Shown one piece after another: positions 1 through 5,884 of a stretch of 9,555 bases of DNA (positions are counted from its first letter, which is position 1; every line of letters starts with the position of its first letter). The position numbers and the translations under genes are program-made. The notes beneath the pieces are model-generated. The model saw only the letters and a program-made list of their open reading frames with translations. It had not been told where the DNA came from and did not search any database. Source of the DNA: Achromobacter sp. (lineage in GTDB: Bacteria; Pseudomonadota; Gammaproteobacteria; Burkholderiales; Burkholderiaceae_B); assembly GCA_003454835.1 (NCBI GenBank), contig DMTA01000506.1, positions 1 to 9,555 of the forward strand. The letters run 5' to 3'.

Positions 1-713
1 GGCACAGCCACGGCATTGATGCCGGACTGCCATTCGCCGATGGCGCAGCAGCAGCCGGCCTGCGCCAGTTCGGCGCGCGCCCGCGCAATGGCCTCGGCCG
101 CGGGCGCCGATTGATCCAGGCGCGCCAGGACGGCGTCGCACTCATCCTCGGGCAGGCTGGCCAGGTAAGCCCGTCCCATCGCGCTGTCCAACGTGGCGCG
201 GTAGCCGACGGGCAGGCGCAGGTACAGCGCGGACGACCCGTGGATCGCTTCGACGTAGGTCATCGCGTCGCCGTCGAAAGCGCCCAGCGCCACCGCCCCG
301 CCAGTCTCGCGCGCCAGATCGGCCATGGAGGCCTTGGCCAGTTCTCGCACCTCAAGTCCGGCAAGCAGGCCAAAGCCCAACGCCAGCACGCCGTAGCCAG
401 GCGAATACTTGCCGGTGTCGGGGTGGTAACGCAGGTAGCCCAGTTCCGTCAGCGTGTACGTGATGCGGCTGATGGTGGGCTTGGGCAGGCCGGTCAGGCG
501 CGCCAGATCCAGGTTGCCCAGCGCCGCCACGCCGTGGCGGAAGCAACGCAGCACGTCCAGACCGCGCGCCAGCGCTGTGATGAAGTCGGGGGAACTCGCG
601 CCCTCGCCCGCGCCGGCTGCCCGTTTGCGGCGCGCTGGCAGGCTCAGCTCAAGCTTCTGGTCCGGCTTGGACGGCGGATGGGCAATGCGCTTGGCGCCAG
701 AAAATGGTTGCAT
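1..713 (-). CDS. IclR-family transcriptional regulator (C-terminus cut by window edge)
   Basis: This is a DNA-binding regulator with an N-terminal winged helix-turn-helix and a C-terminal effector domain. I translated 237 residues; the frame is still open at base 1, so the last part of the effector domain is missing. Residues 1-43 are a basic, low-complexity extension. Residues 44-110 form the HTH_IclR domain: ALARGLDVLRCF, then LDLARLTGLPKPTISRITYTL as the recognition region, then LGYLRYHPDTGKYSPGYGVL. The effector domain starts near residue 118 and shows the family pattern GYRATLDSAMGRAYLA and, near the cut, CCCAIGEWQSGINAVAV. The ATG at 713-711 directly follows an in-frame TAA, so no longer start exists in this frame; a good Shine-Dalgarno is not visible. 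The gene diverges from the Bug receptor gene across a palindromic operator candidate, so it probably regulates that gene and itself. The effector is unknown. The family call is secure; the target is inference. Confidence 0.93.
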   Translation of the reverse strand, partial: MQPFSGAKRIAHPPSKPDQKLELSLPARRKRAAGAGEGASSPDFITALARGLDVLRCFRHGVAALGNLDLARLTGLPKPTISRITYTLTELGYLRYHPDTGKYSPGYGVLALGFGLLAGLEVRELAKASMADLARETGGAVALGAFDGDAMTYVEAIHGSSALYLRLPVGYRATLDSAMGRAYLASLPEDECDAVLARLDQSAPAAEAIARARAELAQAGCCCAIGEWQSGINAVAV

Positions 714-737
714 TTATATACGCTTCGTTTTTATAGT
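708..737 (+). promoter_or_regulatory. Candidate sigma70 promoter for the Bug receptor gene
   Basis: The AT-rich stretch between the divergent genes contains TTGCAT (708-713), an 18-nt spacer and TATAGT (732-737), a plausible -35/-10 pair reading rightward. Transcription would start near 744, leaving a 5' leader of about 140 nt before the start codon at 882. The -35 overlaps the first codon of the IclR gene. The assignment rests on motif matching only. Confidence 0.4.
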
Positions 738-755
738 TTATTTCGGAAGACAGAA

Positions 756-780
756 TTAAATTCCATATAACGGAATTTAA
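756..780. promoter_or_regulatory. Palindromic operator candidate between iclR-type gene and bug gene
   Basis: There is a perfect inverted repeat with 9-bp arms TTAAATTCC (756-764) and GGAATTTAA (772-780) around a 7-bp centre (ATATAAC). A further GGAA half-site lies at 745-748, preceded by the same C as the right arm (CGGAA at 744-748 and 771-775). It sits just downstream of the candidate rightward promoter and upstream of the leftward gene. A bound regulator could therefore block or influence both directions. IclR-family proteins are known to bind short inverted repeats in such divergent regions; that this one is bound by the neighbouring regulator is inference. Confidence 0.6.
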
Positions 781-881
781 AGCATCCAAGGAGACCTGGC
801 AAGCGCCGCCATGAATGACATGCGCGCCAGCCAAGCCAGGCCCGGCGATCCACTCTGACCATGCGATTTCAAGGGGAAAAC

Positions 882-1850
882 ATGATTCGCAACAGCTTCA
901 AACTGCTCGCCACCCTGATGCTCAGCGCCGCCGCGCTGGGCGCCCAGGCCGATACGTATCCGTCACGCCCGATCAAGGTGATCTCGCCCTTCCCGGCTGG
1001 CGGCGCCACCGACGTGCTGACGCGCGTCCTGGCTGAGCGGATGGCCAAGAACCTGGGCCAATCCATGATCGTGGAGAACAAGGCCGGCGCGGGCACGTCG
1101 ATCGGCGCGGCCTATGTCTCGCGCGAAGCGCCGGACGGCTACACCATCCTCATGGCCACCAACTCGACGCTGGTGACCAACCGCTATCTCTATAAAGAAC
1201 TGCCCTACGACCCCGACAGCTTCGCCAAGATTGGCATGGTCGGCGTCGGCCCGCTGGTCCTGCTGTCCTCGCCCAAGCGGCCGTTCAATAGCACGCAGGA
1301 CGTGGTTGCATACGCCAAGCAGAATCCGGGCAAGCTGACGTTCGCGACCTTCGGTCCGGGCACGTCGTCGCACCTGGCCGGCGAGCTGTTCAAGGAACGC
1401 GCCGGCATCGACATCCTGCACGTGCCCTTCAAGGGCGCCACGCAGGCCCTGCCCGCCCTGATCAGCGGCGACGTCGACCTGTTCTTCGACATGGTGGCGA
1501 CCGGCATGCCGCAGGCTGACGCCGGCAAGGTCAAGGTCTTCGCGATCACGAGCCCCACGCGCCTGGCGACCGAGCCCAACGTGAGCACGCTGGCCGAACA
1601 AGGCTATCCCGCGTTCGACATGACCGCGTGGTTCAGCTTCGTGGCCCCCAAGGGCACGCCGGCGCCGGTCGTCGAGCGCCTGCAGGCCGCGCTGACCGAA
1701 ACGCTTAAGGACGAAGCGGTCAAGAAGCGTTTGCTGGACATGGGCATCGACCCGCGTTCGGGCACGGCGGCCGAGCTGGACAAGCAAATCAAGACCGAGC
1801 AGCCCATCGTGTCGCAGCTCATCAAGCAGGCCAACATCGTCCTGCAATAA
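882..1850 (+). CDS. Bug-family (TctC-like) periplasmic solute-binding receptor
   Basis: This is a secreted receptor of the tripartite tricarboxylate transporter family, which is hugely expanded in Bordetella and relatives; such proteins bind small carboxylates or related solutes in the periplasm. The product is 322 aa, normal for the family. Residues 1-23 are a signal peptide (MIRNSFK, a hydrophobic core, AQA) with cleavage before DTYPSRPI. Family hallmarks follow: YPSRPIKVISPFPAGGATD near the mature N-terminus, VENKAGAGTSIGA, REAPDGYTILM, and HVPFKGATQALPALISGDVDLFFD. I prefer the ATG at 882 over the in-frame ATG at 861: AAGGGGA at 871-877 is well placed for it, and the shorter form gives a clean signal peptide. 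No TctA/TctB membrane genes adjoin it, so it is an orphan receptor or works with subunits encoded elsewhere. It is probably controlled by the divergent IclR regulator. The ligand cannot be told from sequence. Confidence 0.95.
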   Translation: MIRNSFKLLATLMLSAAALGAQADTYPSRPIKVISPFPAGGATDVLTRVLAERMAKNLGQSMIVENKAGAGTSIGAAYVSREAPDGYTILMATNSTLVTNRYLYKELPYDPDSFAKIGMVGVGPLVLLSSPKRPFNSTQDVVAYAKQNPGKLTFATFGPGTSSHLAGELFKERAGIDILHVPFKGATQALPALISGDVDLFFDMVATGMPQADAGKVKVFAITSPTRLATEPNVSTLAEQGYPAFDMTAWFSFVAPKGTPAPVVERLQAALTETLKDEAVKKRLLDMGIDPRSGTAAELDKQIKTEQPIVSQLIKQANIVLQ

Positions 1851-1910
1851 GCCCGCCCGCCTGCCGGTTTCGTGACAAAACGTTCGCGGAGTGCCGGCCC
1901 GCGATCGGTG

Positions 1911-1940
1911 TGCGCGCGGCCCTGCCGCGCGCATGCCTTT
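1911..1940 (+). terminator. First hairpin downstream of bug gene
   Basis: Nine-bp stem TGCGCGCGG (1911-1919) with CCGCGCGCA (1925-1933), 5-nt loop, followed by TGCC and then four Ts (1938-1941). The T tract is short and displaced, so this may be an auxiliary hairpin that works with the stronger terminator just downstream. Confidence 0.45.
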
Positions 1941-1944
1941 TCCC

Positions 1945-1977
1945 CCGACAGCGCCGTCACGGCCCTGTCGGTTTTTT
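1945..1977 (+). terminator. Intrinsic terminator of the bug gene
   Basis: Stem CCGACAG (1945-1951) pairs with CTGTCGG (1965-1971), with an extra inner GCC/GGC (1953-1955 with 1961-1963) and a 5-nt loop, followed at once by six Ts (1972-1977). This is a classical rho-independent terminator and isolates the Bug gene from the acyltransferase gene that starts at 2078. Confidence 0.85.
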
Positions 1978-2077
1978 ACGCGTGGTCTAACCCCTGGATA
2001 CAGAAATCGGCGCCATGCCGCTGCTAAGGTAAGGCGCGAACGTAAAGCGCAAACGCCGAACCATTCCAGGGAGCCAG

Positions 2078-3088
2078 ATGCCTCAGACCGAAGACCGATA
2101 CGCCCGCCTGGACTCAGCCCGCTGGCTGGCTGCGCTGGCGGTCGTTCTGCTGCACAGCGCCGCACTCATCGTCAGCGATCCCGCCGCCCACGGCCGCGGC
2201 GCATGGCTGGCCGCCAATCTCTACGACTCCGCCGCACGCTGGTGCGTGCCCGTCTTCGTGATGGTGAGCGGCGCCCTGCTGCTCGATCCCGACAAGCCCC
2301 AGGACGCGCGGCGCTTCTACAGCCGGCGTCTTGCGCGCATCCTGGCTCCGCTGCTGTTCTGGACGCTTTTCTACCTGGCGTGGCGCACGGGGTTGGACTG
2401 GTGGGACGACGGCCGCGTCGATTTTTCGTTCTGGCCGCGCAAGGTCGCGCAAGGCGAGCCCTACTACCATCTCTGGTACCTGTACATGATCGTGGGGTTG
2501 TACCTGTTCGCGCCGCTGGTCCGTGTGCTGTATGTGCGAAGCACACCGAAGGCGCGTGCGCTGTGGGTCGTCGGCATCCTGGGCGTGGCGATTCTTGACG
2601 CCCTGTACCGCCGCGCGCTCGGCGCGCCGCATGGCTTTTTCCTGACGTGGTTCCTGCCTTACCTGGGCTACTTCGTCGCGGGCCGATTGATCTTCGATGG
2701 CGAGATGCGCGTTCCGCGCCCCGGCCTGATGCTGGCCGCCACCGTGGCCGCGACCGCGTTGGGCGTGACCATCATGTCCAACGGCCATGTGCTGGACACC
2801 TATTTCTACGATTACTTCAGCCTGACGGTGCCGTTCATGTCGCTGGCCGCATTCCAATGGATCGTGTCCTCGCCCCGGTTGCCGAGGCTGGCGGCGCTGG
2901 CTCCGCTGACGTTTGGCGTCTATCTCATCCATCCGGTCTTCCTGGATGTTGCACGCCGCATCGGCGCCTTTTCAGGCCAGGACCGCGACGCGTGGGTGGT
3001 GCCGTTGCTCACGATGATGGTGTTCGCGTTGTCGGCCGCCAGCAGCTGGTTGCTGCGCCGCCATCCGGCCACCCGCCGGCTCGTCTGA
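2078..3088 (+). CDS. AT3-family membrane acyltransferase (WecH/OatA-like)
   Basis: This integral membrane enzyme is of the acyltransferase 3 type (PF01757), which moves acetyl or other short acyl groups across the inner membrane onto sugars or similar acceptors. The product is 336 aa with about ten hydrophobic segments, the usual size for a single AT3 domain with no SGNH extension. The family signature R-x10-H is present as R15 and H26 (RWLAALAVVLLHS). Other family-like stretches are PVFVMVSGALLL (58-69), a basic loop RRFYSRRLARIL (78-89), HLWYLYMIVGLYLFAPLVR (131-149) and GVYLIHPVFLD (280-290). The overall look is closest to WecH-type O-acetyltransferases, which modify enterobacterial common antigen in E. 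coli, but the acceptor here is unknown. The ATG at 2078 has AGGGAG at 2068-2073. It stands alone: a terminator lies upstream and the next gene is 290 nt away. No polysaccharide genes are nearby to suggest its substrate. Confidence 0.9.
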   Translation: MPQTEDRYARLDSARWLAALAVVLLHSAALIVSDPAAHGRGAWLAANLYDSAARWCVPVFVMVSGALLLDPDKPQDARRFYSRRLARILAPLLFWTLFYLAWRTGLDWWDDGRVDFSFWPRKVAQGEPYYHLWYLYMIVGLYLFAPLVRVLYVRSTPKARALWVVGILGVAILDALYRRALGAPHGFFLTWFLPYLGYFVAGRLIFDGEMRVPRPGLMLAATVAATALGVTIMSNGHVLDTYFYDYFSLTVPFMSLAAFQWIVSSPRLPRLAALAPLTFGVYLIHPVFLDVARRIGAFSGQDRDAWVVPLLTMMVFALSAASSWLLRRHPATRRLV

Positions 3089-3378
3089 AAGACCTACGGA
3101 ATAAAGGGTTAATCGCGGTTTGCGCGCGGTCAAACCCAGCCCGGGATTCACGCGGATGGCCCGGCCTTTTGCGGCGGGCGTCGCACAAGCCCTTGGGGTA
3201 CAATTCACGGCTTATTTGATCGGCCAGACACCGATTTTTCTTCGCGCCAGTACGGATTCAACCAGGCTCGAATTCATGAACAAGGCCCCCGGCACACACC
3301 GCGAAGGGCCTGGACTTGAACAAAAGCGCCTGGCAAGGCTCAAACCGTCCTGGCTTTTTTATCCGAGCGGAGGGAATC
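3089..3378 (+). promoter_or_regulatory. Intergenic region with promoter candidate and structured leader of the Rieske oxygenase gene
   Basis: This 290-nt gap has no convincing gene. GGTTTG/CAAACC (3117-3122 with 3131-3136) is a short inverted repeat after the acyltransferase gene, without a T tract. TACAAT at 3199-3204 is a good -10, but no clear -35 lies at the right distance. Transcription from there would give a leader of about 165 nt. The leader can fold: ATCGG/CCGAT (3219-3223 with 3231-3235) followed by Ts, AGGCCC/GGGCCT (3283-3288 with 3306-3311), and AAAAGC/GCTTTT (3322-3327 with 3353-3358) ending in six Ts (3355-3360). The ribosome-binding site GGAGGGA is at 3369-3375. The last element resembles a weak attenuator. 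I could not match it to a known riboswitch class. Confidence 0.35.
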
Positions 3379-4524
3379 ATGACCGACATCGGTCGGATGG
3401 CACATGTCGTGCCAGCTCGCACCCAGCTACCCGTCAGCGCTTATTTTGACGAAGCCCTCTTTGCCCGCGAGCAAGAACTCATTTTCAAGCAATCCTCGCT
3501 GTACGTCGGCCACCAGAAATTGGTGCCCGAAATCGGGGATTGGCGTACGTTGGTCCAGGAAAACGGAGGGCGCTCGCTGGTTCGCAACCAGCATGGCGTC
3601 GAACTCATCTCAAATGTCTGCCGTCACCGTCAGGCATTGATGCTTGGTGGCGAAGCCGGCAACGTGGCCGGCAACTGCAACACGCATGGCAACCTGAAGG
3701 CAACCGGCGGCAACATCGTCTGCCCGCTGCACCGCTGGACGTACAACAACCAAGGCGAGTTGTTGGGCGCGCCGCAGTTCGAAACCACGCCCTGCATGAA
3801 CCTGCAGAAGTTCCGCCTGCGCGATTGCCATGGGCTGCTCTTCGAAGGTCCGCGCGACCCGGCCGCCGACATGGCGCCGCTGTTCGGGCGGCCCGAGTTC
3901 GACTTCGGCGACTATGTGCTGGACCACGTTGAAGTGCATCAGTGCAACTACAACTGGAAGACGTTCATCGAGGTCTACCTCGAGGACTACCACGTCGGCC
4001 CGTTCCATCCCGGACTGGGGCGTTTCGTCACCTGCGACGACCTGACCTGGGAGTTCAACGACTGGTACAGCCTGCAGAAGGTCGGCGTGCACAACGCGCT
4101 GGCGCAGCCGGGTTCGGACGTGTACAAGCAGTGGCACGACCGCCTGCTGTCATTCCGCGAAGGCGACGCCCCCGACTTCGGCGCCGTGTGGGTCACGTAC
4201 TTCCCGACCCACATGATCGAGCTCTATCCGCACGTGCTGGTGCTGTCCACGCTGTACCCGAAGGGCCCGCAGGAAACGGTCAATGTGGTCGAGTTCTACT
4301 ACCCCGAGGAAATCGCCGCCTTCGAGCGCGAGTTCGTCGAGGCCCAACGCGCGGCCTACATGGAAACGGCCATCGAGGACGACGAGATCGCCGAACGCAT
4401 GGATGCCGGCCGCAAGGCATTGATGCTGCGCGGCGTGAACGAGACGGGTCCGTACCAGTCGCCCATGGAAGACGGCATGCAGCACTTTCACGAGTGGTAC
4501 CGCCGCATCATGCAGTCGGTGTAG
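3379..4524 (+). CDS. Rieske [2Fe-2S] aromatic-ring-hydroxylase-type oxygenase, alpha subunit (quaternary-amine oxygenase-like)
   Basis: This 381-aa protein is the catalytic subunit of a Rieske non-haem iron oxygenase, which uses O2 and electrons from a separate reductase. The Rieske domain spans roughly residues 40-135, with C81-R-H83 and CPLHRWTY (C115, H118). Between them lies an unusual segment that includes a second CxxH, C100-N-T-H103. The catalytic domain has NWKTFIEVYLEDYHVGPFHP (192-211): H205 and H210 should bind the mononuclear iron, and D334 in AIEDDEIAERMDAG is the likely third ligand by alignment with the family pattern. The bridging position three residues before H205 is Glu (E202), as in carnitine oxygenase CntA, where most ring dioxygenases have Asp. 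This points to a choline/carnitine/betaine-like amine substrate rather than an aromatic ring. The ATG at 3379 has GGAGGGA at 3369-3375; the in-frame TTG at 3316 has no such site. No reductase or beta subunit is adjacent. It is convergent with the AEP operon. Confidence 0.9.
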   Translation: MTDIGRMAHVVPARTQLPVSAYFDEALFAREQELIFKQSSLYVGHQKLVPEIGDWRTLVQENGGRSLVRNQHGVELISNVCRHRQALMLGGEAGNVAGNCNTHGNLKATGGNIVCPLHRWTYNNQGELLGAPQFETTPCMNLQKFRLRDCHGLLFEGPRDPAADMAPLFGRPEFDFGDYVLDHVEVHQCNYNWKTFIEVYLEDYHVGPFHPGLGRFVTCDDLTWEFNDWYSLQKVGVHNALAQPGSDVYKQWHDRLLSFREGDAPDFGAVWVTYFPTHMIELYPHVLVLSTLYPKGPQETVNVVEFYYPEEIAAFEREFVEAQRAAYMETAIEDDEIAERMDAGRKALMLRGVNETGPYQSPMEDGMQHFHEWYRRIMQSV

Positions 4525-4550
4525 TCTCCACCCGCTTCAGCCCGCATGAC

Positions 4551-4595
4551 AAAGGGCCTTGCGACATCCTTTACGGATCCGCAAGGCCCTTTTTT
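4551..4595 (+). terminator. Strong intrinsic terminator between the convergent oxygenase and oxidase genes
   Basis: A perfect 13-bp stem joins AAAGGGCCTTGCG (4551-4563) and CGCAAGGCCCTTT (4580-4592), with inner ATCC/GGAT pairs (4566-4569 with 4575-4578) and a TTTAC loop. Six Ts run from 4590 to 4595. It lies 26 nt past the oxygenase stop codon. Read leftward it offers only three Us after the stem, so it may also stop the opposing AEP operon, but less efficiently. Confidence 0.9.
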
Positions 4596-4614
4596 CGTCC
4601 AGCGGCGGTGTGCG

Positions 4615-4675
4615 GTTCAGCGTCCGGGTTCAGCGTCCGGGTTTAGCGTCCGGGTTTAGCGTCCGGGTTTAGTCC
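4615..4675. repeat. 13-bp tandem repeat array forming the 3' end of the FAD oxidase gene
   Basis: Four complete 13-bp units stand head to tail: GTTCAGCGTCCGG at 4615-4627 and 4628-4640, then GTTTAGCGTCCGG at 4641-4653 and 4654-4666. A degenerate fifth unit (GTTTAGTCC, 4667-4675) lacks the CG. The array codes for the last residues of the oxidase (NPDAKPGR) and supplies its TAA stop (4645-4643). Because 13 is not a multiple of 3, successive units present their TAA in successive frames. The two leftmost units carry C instead of T and lie beyond the stop codon. Confidence 0.95.
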
Positions 4676-5797
4676 AATAACGCCCGCCACCGTCCGTTCG
4701 CCGATCGCCAGCCCCACCGTCATGCCCACGCCGGAGTGCATGACCGCCACCGTGGTCGCTGCGTCCACCGGCATCACGGAAAACGGCGCCGGTCCGTGCG
4801 CGCCGTAGACGCCCTGCCACCGCTCGACCACGCGCAGCCGCGCGCCCAGCGCCTGCGAGGCCAGATCCAGCATGGCGTTGTCGACGGCTTCGTCGTTGAA
4901 CGGCAACGCGTCCTGCCCGTACTGGTGCGAGTCGCCGATGATCAGTTCGCCATACGGCGTGGGGCTGATCAGCAGATGGATGCCGTTTTCCAGCAGCATC
5001 GGCGTACGCGCCTGGATCACGCCGCGCAGCGTCTGCGCCGTCGGCAGGTCCGAGAATGCGCCGTAATGCACGCAGGACAGGCCGGTGAGCAGCGGCCGGT
5101 CGAGCGCAATGGCCGGGCCGTCGAACACCGCACGCAGCATCTGCAGGCGCGTGACTTCGAGGTTCAGCGGCGCGAACTGTTCGGGCAGCAGGGTCAGGTA
5201 ATCGTGGCCAGGACACACGAACACATGCGACGCTTTGAAGTCGCCCGCCGAGGTGCTGACTTCACCGCTTTCTACAGCGCGCGCGAGCGTGCCGGTGATG
5301 AAGTCGACATTCAGCGCGGACTGCAGGTACTGCGTGATGGCGGGCAACGCCTCGCGCGAATAGATCTGCAAGTCGTCCAGACCGCGCAGCGCCATGCAGT
5401 GATGCGCAAGCTGCCCGCCGTACAGGCCCGCCACGTCGCGCGCGGAAAGCAGCTCCGCGCGGTACCCTTCCTGCCGCAGCCGCATGTCCGCGAATTCCCG
5501 CAACACGTCGGCCTCGTCGGCGTTACGCGCCAGCACCAGCGCGCCATTGGCGCGCACATGAAAACCCGCCTTATCCGCCAGATCGAGCCACAGCTCGCGG
5601 GACTGCTGCGCGTGCGACAGCATCGTGCCGGGCGCCTGGCCCGTCACGATGACCTGTCCGAAGTTGCGGACCGTCGCGCCGTGCGCCTGGCGGCTGCGCT
5701 CGATCACAGCCACGGACAGGCCGCGCTTGGCGGCTGCCCAGGCATGCGCGATGCCAAGCATGCCCGCGCCCACCACGATTACGTCGTAAGTCTTCAT
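4643..5797 (-). CDS. FAD-dependent amine oxidoreductase of the phosphonate-linked class (TIGR03364-like)
   Basis: This is a flavoprotein of the DAO/glycine-oxidase superfamily (PF01266), 384 aa. The N-terminal Rossmann motif is VIVVGAGMLG (G10, G12, G15), with E33 at the end of the second strand (VAVIERS). ATVRNFGQVIVTGQ follows, and a C-terminal flavin-binding stretch reads PVDAATTVAVMHSGVGMTVGLAIGERTVAG. This pattern fits the TIGR03364 group, known to sit next to phosphonatase-like enzymes and phosphonate transporters and proposed to deaminate aminophosphonates. Here it follows the AEP binding-protein gene by 87 nt and shares a cluster with phnX. It may convert AEP or an N-methyl derivative to phosphonoacetaldehyde, replacing the transaminase PhnW. 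I chose the ATG at 5797 because MKTYDVIVVGAG begins right at the nucleotide-binding fold; the longer in-frame form (from 5860) would run through hairpin sequence. Its ribosome-binding site is weak. The C-terminal tail is encoded by a tandem repeat. Confidence 0.88.
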   Translation of the reverse strand: MKTYDVIVVGAGMLGIAHAWAAAKRGLSVAVIERSRQAHGATVRNFGQVIVTGQAPGTMLSHAQQSRELWLDLADKAGFHVRANGALVLARNADEADVLREFADMRLRQEGYRAELLSARDVAGLYGGQLAHHCMALRGLDDLQIYSREALPAITQYLQSALNVDFITGTLARAVESGEVSTSAGDFKASHVFVCPGHDYLTLLPEQFAPLNLEVTRLQMLRAVFDGPAIALDRPLLTGLSCVHYGAFSDLPTAQTLRGVIQARTPMLLENGIHLLISPTPYGELIIGDSHQYGQDALPFNDEAVDNAMLDLASQALGARLRVVERWQGVYGAHGPAPFSVMPVDAATTVAVMHSGVGMTVGLAIGERTVAGVIGLNPDAKPGR

Positions 5798-5824
5798 TTT
5801 TGAACTACTGCGAGAGGAATGTCG

Positions 5825-5877
5825 GGGAGGCCCCGCGGGCCTCCCGATGCGCGGCGGCACGCTGCCGCCGCGTCGGG
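5825..5877 (-). other. Two overlapping hairpins between the binding-protein and oxidase genes
   Basis: In the leftward transcript, a long stem follows the binding-protein stop codon by 7 nt. It is built of a 10-bp arm pair (5850-5859 with 5863-5872, loop 5860-5862) extended by five more pairs (5843-5847 with 5873-5877) past a 2-nt bulge. Next comes a 9-bp stem, GGGAGGCCC (5825-5833) with GGGCCTCCC (5837-5845). The two compete for bases 5843-5845. No T tract follows in the leftward direction. The position, right after a periplasmic binding-protein gene, fits a transcript-stabilising or partial-termination element that makes more binding protein than downstream enzyme. That role is inference. 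Confidence 0.6.
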
Positions 5878-5884
5878 TCAGGAA

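Noticed and set aside
811..858. 15-codon frame upstream of the Bug gene (MNDMRASQARPGDPL)
   Set aside because: The nearest AAGGAG (788-793) is 17 nt from the ATG, too far for normal initiation, and the peptide shows no leader-peptide logic.
963..2165. 400-codon open frame on the minus strand across the Bug gene
   Set aside because: It is antisense to a clear gene, its translation is Arg/Gly/Ala-rich with no domain pattern, and long empty frames are normal in such GC-rich DNA.
3293..3345. Possible glycine riboswitch before the oxygenase gene
   Set aside because: Only a short stretch is similar; the conserved GGAGAG and CUCUCAGGCAA parts are missing.
3316..3378. Longer oxygenase start at TTG 3316
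   Set aside because: It lacks a ribosome-binding site, whereas GGAGGGA stands just before the ATG at 3379; the extra residues also cover the terminator-like T tract.
3276..3449. 57-codon frame overlapping the start of the oxygenase gene
   Set aside because: There is no proper ribosome-binding site, the peptide has no recognisable features, and most of it is out-of-frame oxygenase sequence.
4736..5803. 355-codon open frame on the plus strand
   Set aside because: It is antisense to the FAD oxidase gene and rich in Arg, His and Gln as expected for a shadow frame.
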